From positions 310,001 to 374,000 of the forward strand of contig BQMF02000052.1 of assembly GCA_027922465.2 (NCBI GenBank): a stretch of 64,000 nucleotides of DNA, in the 5' to 3' direction. The translations under genes and the position numbers were made by a program. The notes under the pieces are model-generated. The model did not search any database. It was not told the origin of the DNA and was given only the letters and a program-made list of their open reading frames with translations. Shown here in pieces: positions 46,055 through 58,153 of this stretch. This stretch comes from Turritopsis dohrnii (Eukaryota > Cnidaria > Hydrozoa > Anthoathecata > Oceaniidae). Numbering within the stretch: position 1 is the first letter of the stretch; the number at the start of each line of letters is the position of its first letter.

Positions 46055-46130
46055 TAGATGTTGTACGAAGGTGGGCACATGCGGTTTCCTGATGTGCTAG
46101 GTACAAAATATAGACATGTAATGGACATTT
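46055..46130 (+). repeat. Solo half-unit of the 169-bp satellite family
   Basis: TGTTGTACGAAGGTGGGCAC, GCGGTTTCCTGATGTGCTAG and ATAGACATGTAATGGACA match the left half of units in the array at 47,932-50,213. It shows the family also exists as single dispersed copies. Confidence 0.7.
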
Positions 46131-46164
46131 AAACTTTTTACTCTACTAATACAAGCGTTTTGTC

Positions 46165-46262
46165 GGATTTGATCAAAATTTGGCAATTCGACAATGTTGT
46201 GACTAGATATGATCTTTGTGTTACCTCTTGAAGTCTTCAAGCCAAGCGGCTTTTTGTTCTTA
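46165..46262 (-). repeat. Diverged copy of the palindromic MITE core
   Basis: TTTGGCAATTCGACAA and TTGAAGTCTTCAAGCCAAG correspond, in reverse complement and in the same order and spacing, to 3680-3790. Confidence 0.6.
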
Positions 46263-47551
46263 TTTAAAGCAACTGAAATTATTTTCAGCGGGTCGTGCTA
46301 ATATTTAGAGAATATCGTGCTTTCCAGTCATCCCTGCTTAGCTCAAAAGTGCTTGTAAAGCTTCAGTCCAAGAACATCCATTTGAGATGTAAAATGCTTT
46401 TTACTCCCCTTTGCCGAGACATTTCCGAAGATTTATATGTGATGTTTTTCTAAAAGGTTCTCATATAGACTCATTTCAATCCATAATAAAAAATTATCCA
46501 AAACTGTGGAAGATCAAAGCATTTCATCGTAGAAATACGAAATACCTTTCATAATTTGATTAATTGCGGATATTTGTGGAAAGCTATTTATTAGCTCTTC
46601 AGTGCTTGTAAAACAGTCTGGTTTCAGGGGCGGATATATACAGACTATGTGAAAGTTGTGAATTCACAATATTTTTTCACAATATTTTTTCTGCAGTCTT
46701 TATCATACTCTTGCTAGCCGTTGGTTCGCATATAGATCGCTCCCATATATTCAATACGCACAACTACTGAGTAGGGAGTCTATGATTCAAGCTATTAAAA
46801 CGCGTTCGGGCGTTGGGACTGTAGCAGTTGGGAACTTATTTTTACTTTTGTCGCAAAAGCTGCTTGGAAGGTCAGTAACAAAGCAAAGTTAAGGAGCCGA
46901 TCGCATAACATTTTTTAGCCCGGTTTTAGGATGTTTTTTCTCATGTGAACCCAAGATAAAATCAGCCCGGTGAACCCACCCAGTCCGCTTTGCCGGGCTA
47001 ATTTTTCTCTATGTGAACACCCCCTTAATAGTAACTTGGGTGTTATATATGAGTTGTAAATGACCTACGTTCAGGAAATTGAAGAATACACACGATTTTA
47101 CCGGCTACCACCCAATGTTTTTAACGAAATGCTTATAAAGGTTAACAACTTTCAAAAGCACAGTATCTATTTCAAGTCCATAAAAGTACCCTGTTTTTAC
47201 TGAAAATTTTTGTGAGCAATTTGACTTGCTCACTTGATTTTCATGGTACGTGCAAATTTTTAAATGGATTTTGCAATCGAATAATTTTTTGACGCCACAT
47301 TTAACAATACATAACATTTTAATAATAGCAAAAAAAGCATAATTATTGAAAAATGAAAAGTTGGACATGTTCATTGAAAAAGAAAAAAAATAAGAAATTA
47401 ATTATGAAATTAATTAATTAGAAATTAATTATGATAACTAAGTCGTAGAATGAAGACTGAAAAAGACATATATTGAAACCACGGCGCAACAATATTTTCT
47501 ATTACAGTTTTTCTTTTGCTTGTACATATTTCTGCTCAGGATGCACGTTTT

Positions 47552-47763
47552 TATATTATAAGCAACAAGTTTATAAGTAACACTGGTAAATTCTCTCAAA
47601 AAGTTAAGCAACAGTACTAACACGGCCATATCATACTTTCAATTAACGCTTAGCAACAAATTAAGCAACTTTACTACTAATAAATAGTCACTGAGATTGG
47701 TCATCCTGTATAAAGATTCATGATAATAATAATGTCTGACCATGGTTGCTAATAAAAAAAACG
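47552..47763. repeat. TATAAGCAAC-type repeat, copy 2
   Basis: Shares ordered blocks with 1970-2362 (ATAAGCAACAAGTTTATAAG, GTTAAGCAACAGTAC, AGCAACAAATTAAGCAAC) and closes with GGTTGCTAATAAAAAAAACG. Confidence 0.5.
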
Positions 47764-47931
47764 CGTAGGTATTTTGTTTTCATGTCTTTGTATATTCTTA
47801 TGTTATTTGTATATATTAGTATGTTATATATATTCAAAGTAAACTAGTTCCAAACCCATTGTATTATGGATTTTCATTGCTTATAACCTTATACACATAA
47901 ACAACCAGGTCGTTTGCCCGATAACTACGCA

Positions 47932-50213
47932 GTTGCAGTACGAAAGTGGACACCCAAACGGTTTTCAGGTGCCCTGAGTGCATACATGGAATTAGAATGG
48001 ACATATATATTCACAGAAATGAAAGAAGCATAAAAAGTAAATGCCATGGCTTCTAAATAGTATACAGGGACATAGAAATCACTTGTGTGCAGGTCCTCTA
48101 GTTGTTGTACGAAAGTGGGCCCAGGCGATTTACAGGTGCGCTACATGCTGACATAAACATGTAATGGACAAGTAACATATTTGTCAGCTAAAACAAACGT
48201 AAGGGAGCTTCTTATGACTTCTAACCAATAGAAATAGGTAAGTAGGCCACCTTCGTACAACTTTTCTAGTTGTTGTACGAAGGTGGGCCCAGGCGATTTC
48301 CTGGTGCGCTAGATGCTAACAAAGACATGTAATGGACAAATAAACATATTTTTCCGTCAAAACAAACGTAAGGGAGCTTCTTATGACTTCTAACCAATAC
48401 ACATAGGTAAGTAGGCCACCTCCGTACAACTTTTCTAGTTGTTGTACGAAGGTGGGCCCAGGCGATTTCCAGCTGCGCTACATGCTGACATAAACTTGTA
48501 ATGGACAAGTAACATATTTGTCTGCTAAAACAAACGTAAGGGAGCTTCTTTTGACTTCTAACCAATATAAATAGGTAAGTAGGCCACCTCCGTACAACTT
48601 TTCTAGTTATTGTACGAAGGTGGGCCCAGGCGATTTCCTGGTGCGCTAGATGCTAACAAAGACATGTAATGGACAAATAAACATATTTTTCCGTCAAAAC
48701 AAACGTAAGGGAGCTTCTTATGACTTCTAACCAATACACATAGGTAAGTAGGCCACCTCCGTACAACTTTTCTAGTTTTTGTACGAAGGTGGGCCCAGGC
48801 GGTTTCCTGGTGCGCTAAATGCTTATAATAGACATGTACTTGACAAATGAACATATTTGTCTGATAAAAAAAACGTAAGAGAGCTACTTATGACTTTTAA
48901 CCAATACACATAGGTAAGTAGGCCACCTCCGTACAACTTTTCTAGTTATTGTACAAAGGTGGGCCCAGGCGATTTCCTGGTGCGCTAGATGCTAACAAAG
49001 ACATGTAATGGACAAATAAACATATTTGTCTGATAAAGCAAACGTAAGGGAGCTTCTTATGACTTCTAACTAATACACATAGGTAAGTAGGCCACCTTCG
49101 TACGATTTTTCTAGTTGTTGTACGAAGGTGGGCCCAGGCGATTTCCTGGTGCGCTAGATGCTAACAAAGACATGTAATGGACAAATAAACATATTTTTCC
49201 GTCAAAACAAACGTAAGGGAGCTTCTTATGACTTTTAACCAATACACATAGGTAAGTAGGCCACCTCCGTACAACTTTTCTAGTTATTGTACGAAGGTGG
49301 GCCCAGGCGATTTCCTGGTGCGCTAGATGCTAACAAAGACATGTAATGGACAAATAAACATATTTGTCTGATAAAGCAAACGTAAGGGAGCTTCTTATGA
49401 CTTCTAACTAATACACATAGGTAAGTAGGCCACCTTCGTACGATTTTTCTAGTTGTTGTACGAAGGTGGGCCCAGGCGATTTCCTGGTGCGCTAGATGCT
49501 AACAAAGACATGTAATGGACAAATAAACATATTTTTCCGTCAAAACAAACGTAAGGGAGCTTCTTATGACTTCTAACCAATACACATAGGTAAGTAGGCC
49601 GCCTCCGTACAACTTTTCTAGTTGTTGTGTACGAAGGTGGGCCCAGGCGGTTTCCTGGTGCGCTAAATGCTTATAATAGACATGTACTTGACAAATGAAC
49701 ATATTTGTCTGATAAAAAAAACGTAAGAGAGCTTCTTATGACTTTTAACCAATACACATAGGTAAGTAGGCCACCTCCGTACAACTTTTCTAGTTATTGT
49801 ACGAAGGTGGGCCCAGGCGGTTTCCTGGTTCGCTAGATGCTAACAAAGACATGTAATAGACAAATAAACATATTTGTCTGATAAAGCAAACGTAAGGGAG
49901 CTTCTTATGACTTCTAACAAATACACATAGGTAAGTAGGCCACCTCCGTACAACTTTTCTAGTTGTTGTGTACGAAGGTGGGCCCATGCGGTTTTTTGGT
50001 GCGCTAAGGTGCTATGTAGGCATGAAATGGAAATTAAAGTTTTGTTGAATGTTAAGAATTTAAATTTTTTGGAGTATTATTGATTCTCTCTTAACTTTAC
50101 TTACATGAAAGTTGTTTTTGTCTACTGGGTAATGCGCGATGTGTACCATGGTCAACATAGTACAGATCGGGCCGCCATCGTAGTTGTTTCCGTATGTGGC
50201 CACCTTCGTACAA
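47932..50213 (+). repeat. Satellite of 169-bp units, each bounded by inverted repeats
   Basis: Unit starts (GTTGTTGTACGAAGGTGGGC) fall at 47,932, 48,101, 48,269, 48,438, 48,606, 48,775, 48,945, 49,114, 49,283, 49,452, 49,621, 49,793 and 49,962. Spacing is 168-172. Each unit ends GGCCACCT(C/T)CGTACAAC, the inverse of its own start, followed by a TTTTCTA spacer. The array is therefore a concatemer of a tiny TIR element. The first and last units are diverged; the last runs on to an end at about 50,213. Two unit subtypes alternate in places. Minus-strand frames such as RSHKKLPYVCF recur only because the DNA repeats. Confidence 0.95.
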
Positions 50214-50691
50214 GTGCCAATTATCGTACGGAACAGCTTCCTGTATGTTTACATGCTTAAATGGTCAGGCATGAGCTGTTGTGTAAAGCTACCATTTTGT
50301 TTTCGTGATTTTGATAAACAATGGTGTGACATCATTTTTGTTTTTGATAGATAAATTTTTTTTGGGCGCTTAGTTCCTTTCTATAGGAAAGATTTAGTAG
50401 TGAAAGTGACAAATACTGGTTGTTATTCTCTTTAAATTAAAAGCTTCACTCTATGATCTGGTTCTTGATACAACACAGGACAACAAAACGTTGAATGGAG
50501 AGTTGTACTTTATCACTAATGCAGCAAAAATCTTCATTTATTTTCATGTGGTCATCAATTTTACCATTCCTGATACGAGGTTTTAGCTTTTGAATTTGCC
50601 TGTTGGAAGACATTGAATTGGAAATAAACCTAATCATTGGATATATACATATTTATTGTTATTTGGAAAGAAATCAAGAGACTCATACAAA

Positions 50692-53600
50692 ATGAAACTC
50701 TTACAAAATACTACATTTGAGTCACTCAGTTCAGCATTATCAGTACAAGGAGATAATATAAATATTCAGGGAAGGTAATAATGTGTTTTTTTTTTAATTT
50801 CTCAAAGTTCAAGTTGTTATTGTTGATTTCTTTTCTACCTGCTTGTCACAACTGTGAAACAAATGCCTGCAGTACTCCATCTCCTATACATTGTTTAATT
50901 TCTACCACCCTCTGTGTTTTGATTCATGAAGCATCAAATCTTGTACTTTTAAAAATATGTGGTTCTGCTGAAGAATGTGGGCAGTCTATCATGTTTATAT
51001 ACTTTTTATTGATAAGAAAACCAAAACGAAACGAGGTATCTTTATGTCCAGTAATGTATCATCATCATGCAGTTGCTAATCTTAAGATTTTATCTTATTT
51101 TATTTTATCTTATATACTTTATACTTTTTGACTGTCCAGCCGGGCCACTACAACACTGGTTTACAAAAATTTTAGTGGTTCGAACCAATTTTTTGACTGT
51201 CTCAGACAGTCGAGCTATCACTAAAAAATAGAAAAATAAAAAATAATAAAATAGATAGGAAAATATGCCTGGATGGCACTGTCATCCATGCATACTTTTG
51301 GTGTTCTTTAAAATAATAGTTAAGAAACTGCTGACTACTAGCCACCACAAAAAGGAACAAGATGTAATAACACTGATTACTGTTGAAAATATACCTTTGC
51401 AATCCACCATTTGCTAGTCATCTGTTGGCTAGGTTATTCTTTTGAATTACAATTTTGTTATCCACTGCATATGCATTCTTGTGACAGACTTGATTAAGTA
51501 CTTTATAAACATTATTTTTGATTCTTAGCATTGAATGTTACTCATGTAAAATGACTGGTAATGACAAGAAGTTATACAAAGAACTAAACATGCACGGCCA
51601 TAGTCCAACTGATTTAGAAGCATTGTCACCATCTGAATCTCAATTACAGCGCTTACATGGCTTATCTCCAAACTCAATGTATGCGCCTCGAAGTCGACTA
51701 TCTAGTACTGAAGATGATTCATCTAATTTTGTATCGGTGATGAGTCGGAAGATGTTGTTCACTTTGATATCCACCTTAAATGCATCCTTTCCAGATTATG
51801 ATTTCAGTCATGTGAAGTCTGAAGAGTTCAGTCGAGAAGAGAATCTCTCGTTTGTTGTGAACACGGTTAATAGCAATTTATCCACATCAATGGGTGAAGA
51901 GTTTGCAAAGCTAAGTGCAGAGTTGTGGAAAGCACTTGATGATGAGATCTGTCTGCATGATTGCCAAATTTACAGGTTAACTATTTTGCATATCCAATCC
52001 AATATTCTGTGTCTGGAAGAAATGTTTTAGTGTTCTTTAAGTATATATTTGACTCTCCAGGGGATTTTGATAAGAAAACATAAAACTTCTATAATGCACA
52101 ACCGGTATCTTCAAATGATGTTATTATAGAATTACATTGGAATTACATTTTGATAATTGATTGCCTTACAACTCTTTCTTGAATAATTGCGGCTGCTGCT
52201 AGCACAAAAAACGATATTGAATATATCTTTGTGATATTACAGTTTTAGACTTAGAAAAGACACTTTGCTAGGTCAGGTGTTCATGGTGGTGTGTGAGCAT
52301 GATACTGGTCGTGTACAACAAAATTTGAAAGCAGAATTCTGTTCCTGTCATGTCTTCTCACCTAAACAGCAAACAAATTTGATATTTTAACATGATAACA
52401 TAAGCTTACCAATAAAAGAATTATAATGTTTTGATAACAATGTCATGGTTGAAGTTGAAAACATAACAAAGCTACAGAAGAGCCATAAGTTCTGTTGTTC
52501 TTTTTAACATGCTATTGTTTGTTATCAAAATTCCCTGGAGTTTTGTTTCTAAAATTAGGAAATTTTGACTTTAATTATTTGCAAATGTCATTACTGCGAT
52601 GAGAATATTATCTCAACCATAATAACAATAAATGACTGATTAACACTGCTTTCTTCTTTCCAGTTACAATCCAGACATGGACACAGATCCTTTTGGTGAA
52701 GAAGGAAGTTTATGGTCTTTTAATTACATATTTTTCAACAAGCAAATGAAGAGGATTGTGTTCTTTAAATGTAATGGAACAAGGTATATTGAATAACTTT
52801 TCAACACTAATTTCCTTAAACCCAGCCAACACATTATTAAAAACCTCTGCAAAGGTGTGCATGTCTATAGATATTTTCACACAATTTCAATAAAAATGCT
52901 CTCCATCACAGTGACATTTTGTTGATTTTGTCCACTGGGAAAGTATTTTTGAAAATGTCTATTATTTTTTAGTCTGATCTATAACATTATTTTTCAGCAT
53001 GTCTAAACCACTAACTTTTGACTACCTGGTACATTTTTAACAATGACATAACTGCGATGTAGCTACAGTTAAGACAAGTAAATCCTATTTTCTCAAGTTA
53101 ATTTAATGTTGAGATAGCTAGTGTCATCATAACTTTAATTAACTATGTCTATATTCTTAATAAATATTAAGTAGTAATCTATAACAGTATCGTAAAAAAT
53201 TCAGCCAAGAAATTCAATTCAATTCAAACACATTTAAAACATAATGTTCTTTTTTCTGTACAAGCTTTTCGTAACGTAGTTACATTATCAACATTATCTA
53301 CGACCATACCACAACGAATACACCCGTTCTCGTCTGATCAAGGAAGTTAAGCATTGTCGGGTCTGGATAGTAGTTTGATGGGGGACCGCCTGGGAATGCC
53401 CAGTGCTGTAGACTTGTCTATAACAGTAATCTCAACAGTTGACAAGACAACACTAAAAACTTATAAATGAATTAAATACCCATTAAACAAACTTCATTAT
53501 GAATGGTGGTAAATGATTTGCGTGCTACATTTTGTTTATTTTTTTTATTATTTGTTTTTTTAAGTCTCAGTGCAGAAACATCAAATGAATACGATGACAA

Positions 53601-54111
53601 TTTTAATCAATTCCGTATGGATTCGGATTCGATGGAGTTTGATTATCCTACGTAAGTTATGGAATTTTTTGTTTCTGTTCTAAAAGAGACTTAGGCGTGC
53701 CGTTAAAAGGGTTACAACGCATGATAGCTCATTCTGTGGTAACTGCAATCCTTATGTTGGATGTTTACGAAATTATGAGTCTTTGGACTGTATTGTAATA
53801 AACTTCAATCATCTTTCTGGGATTAGTATGTTATACTGTGTTGGAGGTTCATTGATATCAACTTAACACGAAAACTAATCCAAATAGCGTCTTGATAACA
53901 AAAATACTTACACCAAGATTGCGTCTATACATGTGTCAGAATATTGTCATTTGAAAAAGGATTTTGATATCTACTTTGTGGAGAACTTTTGTTAAGAATT
54001 TCAAGGGGATGATGGACAGCCTTTAATCTTGTTGTAACAAAGAATGTCACCACTCACCATTCCATTCCACTAATTATTATCTTGTTTTCTAGGAATACCC
54101 TGCAAGCTTAA
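50692..54111 (+). CDS. MAF1: MAF1, repressor of RNA polymerase III
   Basis: Five exons join to 251 residues: 50692-50774, 51529-51975, 52664-52783, 53565-53651 and 54093-54111, all GT-AG and in phase. MAF1 binds Pol III and blocks transcription of tRNA and 5S genes when TOR signalling falls. The N-terminus ([16 protein letters not shown]) and [10 protein letters not shown] form box A. A Ser/Pro-rich linker follows, then [21 protein letters not shown] and [28 protein letters not shown] (residues 185-198) with KRIVFF is the box B/C region. The linker has SP/TP-type phosphorylation candidates. The last exon adds only six residues; its donor GTAAGT supplies an in-frame TAA if the intron is kept. 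Intron 3 carries a 5S rRNA-like sequence on the same strand. Confidence 0.95.
53296..53414 (+). rRNA. 5S rRNA-like gene or pseudogene in MAF1 intron 3
   Basis: About 119 bases match animal 5S rRNA end to end: TCTACGACCATACCAC at the start, TCTCGTCTGATC, the box A region GGAAGTTAAGCA, and the box C region GGGGGACCGCCTGGGAATGC, ending GTGCTGTAGACTT. Helix I still pairs (TCTAC with GTAGA). In helix II the usual CCCTG/CAGGG is CAACG/CATTG, with two changes compensated. No T-run terminator follows, and several box C bases differ. A 12-base direct repeat (TCTATAACAGTA) flanks 53,190-53,416. It may be a moved 5S copy, a 5S-derived SINE, or a lineage-specific gene; function is uncertain. Confidence 0.8.
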
Positions 54112-56518
54112 TACTTAATATGAATCGTGTTACCATTGCTGTTAAAGTTAGTTTAAGCAAAAGTTTTGTTTTTTATATATTACTTTGTTTACCTGATGAA
54201 CTATATTATGATGTTTGTAAGGATGTGAACTGTTACCATTTTCAGAAATCACTTTCTACTTTCGATTTTCTTTTCTGTCAGAAACTTGACTTAAAGTTTA
54301 TTTGTGTTACTTCTCATGAAGGAAACAAGATGTGAACAATGTTAGTCTTCTGTCCAGTTGTTTAGTTTCTGACAAGTTCTTGACAATCAGGGCTGTGGTG
54401 GGGGTGTGGTAAATGAGAATTTTTGAATATAAACAGTCCTTTTCCCCATTTTGGACAACTGTATTTGCATCCTTGCTTTTATGTATAGCTGTTAATACTT
54501 CACATCTTTATTATTGTAAATTACAGTTTGTTGATGTAAGTTTCTCTTCCATGTATATATTGTATAGTGTGTTAAAAAACCTCAACTTTTAAGTTCATTT
54601 TAGATTATAGAAGATATTAAATCTTCGTGCTTGTATATTTCTTTTTGACACTAATTTATAGTGGAGATGTAGAAGCGAGGTGGCCTGTTTTTAGGGAGAG
54701 GAGATTTCCTTCGGAAAAAACCTGAGTTTTTCAATTACTATCTATATCTAAGTTTCCATCATTTTTTGACATCTGTTCTTGTGGACTTGTTTAGCGGTCT
54801 GATCAGTCATATCTTGATCGACATCATATGTAAGTCTGCAGTTTGTTATGTGAATTTTATTCTTTTTTATCATGATGAGTATTCTTGGTTGATAAAGATT
54901 TTCCAAGCATGTCTTTTAAGTAGTAACTTCGCAAAGCATGTTCGTCGAAAAATCACGATTGATGATAAATCTTTGGATAAGTTTACAGTGGGTAAAGTCC
55001 TCAAAAGGTTACTGTGAAGGAGAGCATTTTTAGTAAAATTATGTGTAGATTTCTATAGAAATGCACTCCTTCGCAGAGATATTTTTAATAAATGTGCCGG
55101 CTGCGATAGAGATATGACTTATATAACAACTGCATTTCTGGCTTCAAGACATTTACCTAGAGGAATTTGTTTTTGTTACTTCTTTGCGAATGGTTCGCAA
55201 TGTTGAAGTGTTTTTTTTTTGTTTTTTTATGCACGTTTGATATTATCGCTGTCGCTTTAACAATATATATAACTAGTAATCATCCAATGACGGGGGAGAG
55301 TGACCGGTAGAGTTATCCAATGAAATTACTTGTTTGTGAGCTGGTCTCAAATCAATTCATTTTTGAAGGACGGGCTATTGTAGCGTTGAAAATAAACATT
55401 TCTCGTCGCCGCTCCCCTCCGTTCTTATTGTTACGATTTTGACGTGACGACGTGTTTTGACAATGTAACTCAGTTACGAAAAGCTTCGTGCTAGGTTTTA
55501 TGAAATATATCTGTGTTTTTAAATTTATTTAAATTGATTTTTGGCTGATTTACTATAATCAGGAAATAGGAATTTCCCAATTTTCTACTGCGGTCATGAT
55601 GTCAGTCCCGTGCACTCTTGACGTCACTTATGAAATAAGTGACTTACAAATTACTACTGCATGCCATATAAATCACAGAATATTTTTACGTCAAATCGCA
55701 AACATTACTGTAGCTGAACTTTTGTTTAAAAAAAGCTTTTCCTAAGGTCTATCTTTTTAATTACGGTAACTTAAAGATATTCTAAAAATATTTTCAATCT
55801 TTTCTGATAATTTCATTTGATATTTGTACCATTGAGTACTAACAATGCTAAAGCAATTACATTAGAGTTACCGGTAACCAAATACACCGTGAAACCTATA
55901 TTGTTATAGATGTGTTAGCTCCTCTTTCGCTATCTTTGAATGCAATCAATGGCGTATTTGCTGTAACAATGAACATCTAAGCTGGTTTTTTACTTATATT
56001 GAGTCCCATATTCGCATGATATATTTTGTGAGAAAGTGCACGAAAGTACAAAATCAAACACACCATGACACACCAGACACACCATGGTTTTAGTAATAGT
56101 AATAGTTTGTCTATTACTCACAGGTCACGTACGCTTGGTGATATTCATCATAACGTGATGGTGTACATATCTATAGTTGTAATCGTGTCAAACTCTTTCT
56201 TTAATGCAGCTATTATTGAAGAGAAGTTCCAGCTTAAAATATTGAAGTTATATATAAATCCACATCAAAGGTTCTCTTCTTCAGACAATTTCGTGATTAT
56301 ATTGTTTTTGAAATTCATCAATGTAAGAGATTTCGCTTCCCCTTGGACCACCACATTTCAATGATATAACATTACTATCACTTCTTACAAATTTTTCTTT
56401 TGATTACGTGCAACACTGCATCTTCAACATATCTAGAAATTGCCATTGATCGGTCAGTATTATATAACTCATTAATCTGAGGGAATAAATTTAGCTTTTT
56501 GGATCATTCTGACTCATA
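54112..56518. other. Intergenic, no confident gene
   Basis: The first part may be MAF1 3' untranslated sequence. 54,766-55,017 is an 83-codon open frame with hydrophobic and basic parts but no family resemblance. 55,018-55,080 shares GAGAGCATTTTTAGTAAAAT and AAATGCACTCCTTCGCAGAG with the TIR element at 27,604-28,129. TGACGTCA-like words occur at about 55,619. No further repeat borders seen. Confidence 0.4.
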
Positions 56519-56906
56519 TTTGAGTTTGCTAGTTTTCTCAAAAAAATTGAATGAAGCCTCCATATGATTTTTGCATTTCACTCTTAAAAGTTTTTGCCAT
56601 TTGTTTGACACGATTGTCAGTTGTGATGTCCGAAACAGTGTCATTACAAATTGGACACGTTGTTTCCGTTTCAATTTGATATGCCTTGGTTAATATGCTT
56701 CCAATATGATATTTGAATAGGTTCTAAATTAAGTTTACTGCATAGTGGACATTTGGAAAATTGTAAATTTTTTGATGGTGCAGAATTTGCTTCTTGGAAG
56801 TTATGAATGTCTGCCAGGTATCTTGTTTAGGTTTTGGTTTCCCCCTATTTTTGGGAGTTGTTTTACCTTCCCTGTCATTTGGTACAAAGCAAGTGTGTAG
56901 AATCAC
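56519..56906 (-). pseudogene. Degenerate protein remnant with Cys-x2-Cys motifs
   Basis: On the minus strand, frames in sequence read KPKQDTWQTFITSKKQI, then SKCPLCSKLNLEPIQISYWK, then TETTCPICNDTVSDITTDNR with VKQMAKTFKSEMQ before a stop. The two CPxC motifs suggest a zinc-binding protein. At least two frame changes separate the pieces, so it is broken. I do not recognise the family. Confidence 0.35.
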
Positions 56907-57407
56907 ACGACTAACTTTGTAACTAAACAGTTGAAGTACTTCATAATGTAGTGTTCAAACTATACAAAAAATACAAAAAATAGAAGAAATAACTATAGCA
57001 AGCATAGGGTATAGTAAGGTAAGCATAAAAAGAAAGCAGGAAAGCACAAAAAACCTACCAGGTAGCCAATAAAAAAGTGCTGAGTGATGTGATGAGTACT
57101 AATGTTATTATAGCTTGAGACTTGAAGTGAGTATATAGTCATGTTGACCTGATACAAGCTAACTGACTGAAAGGGGGAGTGACCTGCATATATATGAATG
57201 CACCAAGTTGGCACAACAATAACTAAAAAAAATGGTAGCAGCTAAGTAGCCAGTATATACTAAATAAATATTTTGAGTAATTAAATTTTGAACTTTTCTT
57301 TTTTTTAAATTCTACAAACTTCACACGGTAGTGGTGTGCTGTGACCATTTCAGTGTTATTGGAACAGATTTTTACTCTCGTTGGGTTGCAGATCTTTCTT
57401 ATCATTA

Positions 57408-57431
57408 GATAAGATCTTATAAGATCTTATC
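57408..57431. repeat. Perfect 24-bp palindrome
   Basis: Two overlapping GATAAGATCTTAT words make a sequence identical to its own reverse complement. It contains four GATA-factor-type GATAAG/CTTATC words. Chance is possible in AT-rich DNA. Confidence 0.8.
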
Positions 57432-58153
57432 ATTATCATTACAATCAACTAAAAATGCCGCTTCTGTTTCTTTCCGTTAAATTGGAATCACAGAAGGACT
57501 TTTTACTGAGTTTTCACCACTTAGCCTGCACAGTTTTTTCATGCTTTCACAACGGCTGGCAAAGGCAGTAGCCATGTTTGATGAAGTGGGTGGGGGAAGT
57601 GGGAGGTACGAAAGTGTTAATGACTTGATACTGAAAAACTGTTTTTAACGTGAACGTTTCAGGACAAGTAGTTAAATGTACTGAGTTTCAGGATCAGTTA
57701 TACTTTCATAGATAAACAAATTACGCTGTTTGTAATTTTGTTGAGCTGAGCATGGTATTCTCAGAAACTTTTCTGAGAGCATCAGAGAATATACATCAAT
57801 TCAATTGATAGTCTAATGTGATGGCTCTGTCGGTTTAACCTCATGGCCATATCTAAGTTTTGCAAAATCATTCAAATATATGCATATCTCACAGAATAGG
57901 AGAATTTCCCTCTAATTAATCAGGGTCGATGAAGTCACTCCATTTCGTCCAGCATAATATTTCGTATGCAAACACGCAATGTACTTAGCGCATGAGCATA
58001 ACATAATAGTATTCCGCGTTTCGTAAACAAATGAGCAAACGTCATAATTGAAAGTTGATGATTTCGAGCTTAACAGTTTTTTTGTCAATCTTGACCAAAA
58101 TAACGCAAATTGAGCCAAACTTTGACCAAATTTCACTTTCAATATAAATTCAT
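57432..58153. other. Stretch before the terminal array, no gene
   Basis: Short frames only, none family-like. It ends at TATAAATTCAT, directly abutting the first array unit. Confidence 0.4.

Noticed and set aside
48266..49987. Repeated minus-strand open frames with RSHKKLPYVCF motifs, looking like a repeat protein
   Set aside because: They follow the 169-bp DNA unit, whose length is not a multiple of three, so the frame shifts from unit to unit and stops intervene. The peptide similarity only mirrors DNA repetition.
47932..50213. Helitron array, because TTTTCTAG precedes each unit
   Set aside because: There is no TC start and no hairpin just before CTAG within a unit. Instead each unit has clear terminal inverted repeats.
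51130..51230. GTGGTTCGAACCA as a tRNA B box
   Set aside because: The sequence is a self-palindrome next to GACTGTCTCAGACAGTC, with no A box at the right distance. It looks like a small inverted-repeat element.
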